This document shows, piece after piece, positions 27,857-32,315 of a stretch of DNA of 32,315 bases. The stretch is from Flavobacteriaceae bacterium (GTDB lineage Bacteria > Bacteroidota > Bacteroidia > Flavobacteriales > Flavobacteriaceae). The first letter of the stretch is position 1, and each line of letters begins with the position of its first letter. The notes under the pieces were generated by a model that was not told the DNA's origin, made no database searches, and saw only the letters and a list, made by a program, of their open reading frames with translations. The translations under genes were made by a program, and so were the position numbers. The DNA lies in assembly GCA_029939235.1 (NCBI GenBank), contig JAOZTG010000018.1, positions 1 to 32,315 on the forward strand, in the 5' to 3' direction.

Positions 27857-28777
27857 TTGAAAAATAGACTTTACCTGTTATTGACCGTTGTTTTGTTTTC
27901 TTTGAATGTTGTAAATATAAAAGCCCAACAACTGCCTCCTGTTAATTATTCTGGAGAAGCACTTCCAATAAGAGAATTGAAGTGTACCGAATTACAAACA
28001 GCTTTAAAAGAAGAATTATATAAAAACAAAAAGTGGAAAAACTTAATTGAGAGTAAGAAAATGGCTGTTGGAATTGTCGATTTACACGATTTGAACAATA
28101 TTAAATTTGCTGGGGTAAATGAAGATCATATGATGTATGCAGCAAGCTTGCCTAAAATAGCAGTTCTTTTAGCAGTAAAAAGAGGTATTCATGATGGAGA
28201 AATTACAGACTCAGAGGCCATAAGAAATGATTTGAAACTAATGATCAGTAAATCAAGCAATGCGGCAGCAACCAGGATGATCGACCTGGTTGGGTTTGAG
28301 AAAATAGAAGAGACTTTAAGAAATGCAGAGCATAAATTCTACGATGAAGAAAGTGGAGGAGGACTTTGGGTTGGAAAAAGATATGCCAAAAGTGGGAAAA
28401 GGTATCCTGACCCAATGAAAGGATTGAGTCATGGAGCAACTGTTTCTATGGTTTGTAGTTTTTATTATCAATTAGCAATAGGAAGGTTAATTGACAGAGA
28501 AAGATCAGCAGAAATGCTTGAAATATTAAAAGATCCAGCTTTGCACCACAAGTTTGTGAATACCTTAGATAAAATAGCACCTGATGCTTCCATTTATCGT
28601 AAATCGGGTTCATGGAAACATTATCATGCAGATTCTGCCTTGGTTTGGGGGCCAGGAAGAAAATATATTATAGTAGCATTGGTTGAAAATACCAGTGGAG
28701 AGTCGATCATTAGAAATCTGGTAGTTCCTCTTGAAAAAGTTTTGAAAAAAGCATCAGAAATAAGTTGTATAAATTAA
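27857..28777 (+). CDS. Class A beta-lactamase-like secreted serine hydrolase
   Basis: Signal peptide MKNRLYLLLTVVLFSLNVVNIKAQ from an internal TTG; SLPK (SxxK), SSN (SxN) and KSG triad motifs. The listed start (27833) is also a TTG. Confidence 0.85.
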   Translation: MKNRLYLLLTVVLFSLNVVNIKAQQLPPVNYSGEALPIRELKCTELQTALKEELYKNKKWKNLIESKKMAVGIVDLHDLNNIKFAGVNEDHMMYAASLPKIAVLLAVKRGIHDGEITDSEAIRNDLKLMISKSSNAAATRMIDLVGFEKIEETLRNAEHKFYDEESGGGLWVGKRYAKSGKRYPDPMKGLSHGATVSMVCSFYYQLAIGRLIDRERSAEMLEILKDPALHHKFVNTLDKIAPDASIYRKSGSWKHYHADSALVWGPGRKYIIVALVENTSGESIIRNLVVPLEKVLKKASEISCIN

Positions 28778-28786
28778 TAGAAAAAT

Positions 28787-31591
28787 ATGATTAGGAATTT
28801 ATTTAAAAAAACATTTAATGTTCGTGAAGGAGAGATGCGAATTGCATTTTTGATGCAACTTTATATCTTTTTGGTCATAACCGTTTTATTATTGATCAAA
28901 CCTACTGTAACAGCAGTTTTCTTATCAGAATTAGGTTCAGGGAAATTACCTTATGGTTATTTACTGGTGGCAATTGTTGCTATCGCATCTTCTTTTTTTT
29001 ACAATTGGTTAAACAGTAGGTTTTCTATTAAAGTAATTGCAGTATCAACGATTTTATTATTTAGTATTTTCTTTTCCTTACTGAGTTATTTTATACATTT
29101 TGATATTTTTCATACCTGGTTGCTATATTTTTATTATGTGAGTATCTCCTTGTTTGGAGTGTTGGCAACATCACAATTTTGGGTAATTGCCAATATCGTT
29201 TTTGACCTCAGAGAAGCAAAAAGATTATTTGGATTTATAGGAGCAGGGGCGATTGCTGGTGGAATTTTTGGAGGATACCTCACTACTTTATTGGCTAAGC
29301 ATTTTGGTAACGATATCGTTATTTTGGTAGCCACAGTATTGTTAATTTCTAGTTTACCTATCATTTTGTCCATTTGGAAGATCAGAATAGATCAATTAAA
29401 TAAATACACCAAGGAAGAGAGAAAAGATAAAAAGAAAGAATTATCTGGAAACTCAATGAGTTCAGTATTTCAATCAAAGCACCTGATGAATTTGGCAGCT
29501 ATTGTAGGAGTAAGTGTGATTGTTGCTAAACTCGTTGACTATCAATTTAGTGATATATCACACAAGATCTATCCGGATCCTGATGAACTTGCTTCCTTTT
29601 TTGGGTTTTGGTTCTCTTCTTTTAATATAGTTTCATTAATAATTCAGCTTTTTTTAACCAACAGACTTTTGGCAAGATTTGGTGTAAGCAGAAATCTATT
29701 ATTGCTACCACTAGGCTTGTTCTTAGGGAGTTTATTATTTTTGGTATTACCAGAACTTTGGGTTTTGATCCTTATAAAAGGAGTAGATGGCAGTTTTAAG
29801 CAGTCTATAAATAAGGCATCTTTTGAACTATCTATTTTGCCGGTTTCCTATGAAACTAAAAAACAGGCCAAACCATTTATTGATGTTGTAGTGGATAGTA
29901 TTGCTACCGGAATTGCTGGTTTTTTATTGATTTTTATTATCAAAGGCCTTAATGTAGGAACAAAATATATCACTATCCTTATTTTGATTTTTTTGGTGGT
30001 TTGGTTTATACTTATTTACAGATTGAGAAATACATATTTTGATGCTTTTAGAAAGAACATCAAAGATATGATAGCTGGTAGCAAAAAGAGTAAAAAATCA
30101 AAAAGAAAAGAAAGCTCTCAGGCATTAATAGAGATCCTGCAATCAGGAACAGATAATGAGATTATCACCTTAATGAAGCACCTAAGTGAAGCAAAAGTTG
30201 ATATTTTTAAATCACATATTATTAATTTATTGGATCATCCTTCCAGTCGCGTTAAGGCAGAAGCCATAAGAGAGGTATATAGTTTTGATGATCAAATAAT
30301 TCTTCAAAAAATTAGAAACCTGTTGGAGAATGATACCGATGATGAAGTTGTTTATGAATCGATGGAATATATTTTAGCACATTCTTCCAAACAACAAAAA
30401 GGGGTTGTTATGGCATATTTAGACCATAAAAAAGACTACATAAAAAATGCTGCTTTATTATGTTTGGCAAGATCTTCAAGGCATAATAAATCTTTAGGTG
30501 AAAAATATGATTTGAACCATCGAGTTGAAGAACAGATCAAAGAATTTACAGATTTGGAAGATATTCAAAGAAAAGAAGAATTAGCTGCTCTTCTGCTGAC
30601 AATTGGATATTCAGGCAAGAAAAAATATTATACTTTTATTGATAAATATTTAAATAGTGATGATCCTTTATTGGTTACTTATGCTATTAAAGCTGCTGGT
30701 TTTACCAGATATGAACCCTTTATTGAAAAATTGATTGGTTTGACGAGTAAAAATGCCTATCAGGATGAAGTACTAAATGCTTTAAAGAATTATGGGGAGT
30801 CTATTGTAAATAAATTATATAGTATAGATGAAGACGAAGTACTTGATGATAAAATTAGAGGAAATATACCTGATATAATTGAATCATTTAAAACCAAAAA
30901 ATCACTGGTTTTATTACTACAGTTATTAGAGAGTAAAGATGTTTTAGTGAGGACGAATGCAGCAAAGGTTTTGGAAAAAATAAAAAATAAAGATATTAAA
31001 CTTAAAATATCTGATAAACGATTAAGTGAAAATATATTTAATGAGTGTTTATACTTTAAAAATTCATTAAGTGCAATCTATTCGTTGGAAGATTTTGTAA
31101 GAAAATTAGAGAAAGATAAGGAAAGTAACAAATTAGGTTTAGAAGAACAATCTGCTAGAAAAAATTTGTTAGATTACCTTCAAGACCAACTAGATATAAG
31201 CTTAAAAACTATATTTAATCTGTTAAGTGTGAAATATACAGAAGCAGATATGGATGTTGCTTTTCTGGGATTAAAAAATGACACAGAAGAAGCTAGGATT
31301 AATACAATAGAATTCTTGTCTAATTTATTAGAAAATGAACTGAAAGATGAATTACTTCCGATGTTAGAATATCATTTTTTATCAGAAAAAGAGATTAATC
31401 TTGAAATAGAAATATTGTCAGAAAATATGATATTGACAAACCTTCTAAATGAGAGAGGTGTAGTTACAAAACTCAAAGTTTTAAATTTGATACAATACCT
31501 TAAAAATCCACCATCTTCTAAGATAATTCGAAGACTCACCAAACATAAAAATCCTAAAATTAGTTCTTTAGCCAAAAAGATTCTTCAATAA
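28787..31591 (+). CDS. ADP/ATP carrier-like (Npt1/Npt2 or MFS-like) membrane domain fused to C-terminal HEAT-like repeats
   Basis: N-terminal ~420 aa polytopic with LLLIKPTVTAVFLSELGSGKLPYGYLLVAIVAIASSFFYNWL; C-terminal ~500 aa of helical repeats (FKSHIINLLDHPSSRVKAEAIREVYSFDDQIILQKIRNLLENDTDDEVVYESMEYIL...). Confidence 0.8.
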   Translation: MIRNLFKKTFNVREGEMRIAFLMQLYIFLVITVLLLIKPTVTAVFLSELGSGKLPYGYLLVAIVAIASSFFYNWLNSRFSIKVIAVSTILLFSIFFSLLSYFIHFDIFHTWLLYFYYVSISLFGVLATSQFWVIANIVFDLREAKRLFGFIGAGAIAGGIFGGYLTTLLAKHFGNDIVILVATVLLISSLPIILSIWKIRIDQLNKYTKEERKDKKKELSGNSMSSVFQSKHLMNLAAIVGVSVIVAKLVDYQFSDISHKIYPDPDELASFFGFWFSSFNIVSLIIQLFLTNRLLARFGVSRNLLLLPLGLFLGSLLFLVLPELWVLILIKGVDGSFKQSINKASFELSILPVSYETKKQAKPFIDVVVDSIATGIAGFLLIFIIKGLNVGTKYITILILIFLVVWFILIYRLRNTYFDAFRKNIKDMIAGSKKSKKSKRKESSQALIEILQSGTDNEIITLMKHLSEAKVDIFKSHIINLLDHPSSRVKAEAIREVYSFDDQIILQKIRNLLENDTDDEVVYESMEYILAHSSKQQKGVVMAYLDHKKDYIKNAALLCLARSSRHNKSLGEKYDLNHRVEEQIKEFTDLEDIQRKEELAALLLTIGYSGKKKYYTFIDKYLNSDDPLLVTYAIKAAGFTRYEPFIEKLIGLTSKNAYQDEVLNALKNYGESIVNKLYSIDEDEVLDDKIRGNIPDIIESFKTKKSLVLLLQLLESKDVLVRTNAAKVLEKIKNKDIKLKISDKRLSENIFNECLYFKNSLSAIYSLEDFVRKLEKDKESNKLGLEEQSARKNLLDYLQDQLDISLKTIFNLLSVKYTEADMDVAFLGLKNDTEEARINTIEFLSNLLENELKDELLPMLEYHFLSEKEINLEIEILSENMILTNLLNERGVVTKLKVLNLIQYLKNPPSSKIIRRLTKHKNPKISSLAKKILQ

Positions 31592-31698
31592 TAGTTATGA
31601 CAGTGCCTAATTTTTTAAACTTAAAATCTTTCTAGGATTAATGCGTCTTGTTGAGACATAAAAACAGTAAAATGATTTTCAGTATAGAAAAAATCAAA

Positions 31699-31733
31699 AA
31701 ATCCAGGTAATTCTATAAAAATTATCTGGATTT
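31699..31733. terminator. Bidirectional hairpin terminator between convergent genes
   Basis: 14-bp stem AAATCCAGGTAATT (31699-31712) / AATTATCTGGATTT (31720-31733) with one G-T pair and A/T flanks. Lies between the + strand HEAT protein and the - strand hydrolase. Confidence 0.75.
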
Positions 31734-31788
31734 ATTTTAATGTTTTGACTAATTTGATTTACTTCTGAAAGTGCCTAGTTAGTACTAG

Positions 31789-32315
31789 CTATTTTGGATT
31801 GAGGATATCATCAATTTTTCCTGCCAAATAATAATGATCATTGGCTGAATTTTTACCCAAAATATTTGTCATAAGGCAAACCGCGTATTTTGTTCCGTTA
31901 GGTTGTTCCACAATAATTACAGAATTCATATAGTTAAATTTAGTACCCATATATTTTCCACCACCACCACTGTAATAGCTTCCTGATTTATAATAAACAG
32001 CAGCATCTTTTAGTTTTGGTGAATAAGCATAACGAATTCTTCTATCAGTCAAATAAATCAATCGTTTCATTTCAAGGCTGGTTTCTTTATCTACTATATT
32101 GCCCTGTTCTAATTGGATCAGGAATTTCATCAACCCCTTTGGTGTTGCCTGGCTGCCTTCTTTTCTTCCCAGTTTACCAGATGCATTTCTTGTAAAGGGA
32201 CCACCAAGTCGCCATTCAGCTTTAGAGATTCCTAAATTTCGAAGCGGATCATTAATAATGCTGTGAGAAAGATTTCGTAAACTGTCTCTTTTAATACTTT
32301 TAAAATAATCCTCTG
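31789..32315 (-). CDS. Class A beta-lactamase-like serine hydrolase, N-terminus beyond window edge
   Basis: Listed ORF starts at an internal ATG (32133). The frame stays open to the edge: EDYFKSIKRDSLRNLSHSIINDPLRNLGISKAEWRLGGPFTRNASGKLGRKEGSQATPKGLMKFL.... C-terminal AVYYKSGSYY and NSVIIVEQPNGTKYAVCLMTN fit the family. Confidence 0.8.
   Translation of the reverse strand, partial: EDYFKSIKRDSLRNLSHSIINDPLRNLGISKAEWRLGGPFTRNASGKLGRKEGSQATPKGLMKFLIQLEQGNIVDKETSLEMKRLIYLTDRRIRYAYSPKLKDAAVYYKSGSYYSGGGGKYMGTKFNYMNSVIIVEQPNGTKYAVCLMTNILGKNSANDHYYLAGKIDDILNPK

Noticed and set aside
31602-31777. AGTGCCTA occurring twice around the 31.6-31.8 kb intergenic region (possible mobile-element ends)
   Set aside because: Only 8 bp, direct orientation, no inverted repeats or transposase; not enough to call a MITE.

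Overview
AT-rich window of Bacteroidetes/Flavobacteriia type. The left block is on the minus strand. Read in its direction of transcription it is SPOR protein, ruvB, a frameshifted small zinc-ribbon gene, queG, malic enzyme, ruvA, sprA (T9SS translocon), gcvH, vanZ-like and tonB-like, followed by a decayed second tonB-like copy at the left edge. The centre is a complete plus-strand alternative complex III operon, actABCDEF (14.8-23.4 kb), ending in a strong hairpin terminator. Beyond it are a short transposase N-terminus remnant, a penicillin-acylase-family hydrolase, an orphan ATPase_2-like P-loop ATPase behind a 25-nt perfect palindrome, a GyrI-like protein, a class-A-beta-lactamase-like serine hydrolase, an ADP/ATP-carrier-like protein fused to HEAT-like repeats, and a second serine hydrolase truncated by the right edge. 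I saw no tRNA, rRNA, CRISPR array or recognisable multi-gene defence system. The observations most worth checking are: a G9 tract inside sprA; the frameshifted zinc-ribbon gene next to a queG with no ATG; the duplicated monoheme domain in ActA; the absence of cox genes after actF, with a transposase scar at that junction; and the palindromic ACGTAA array in front of the orphan ATPase. All family calls come from reading the proteins and recalled motifs. No database search was run.
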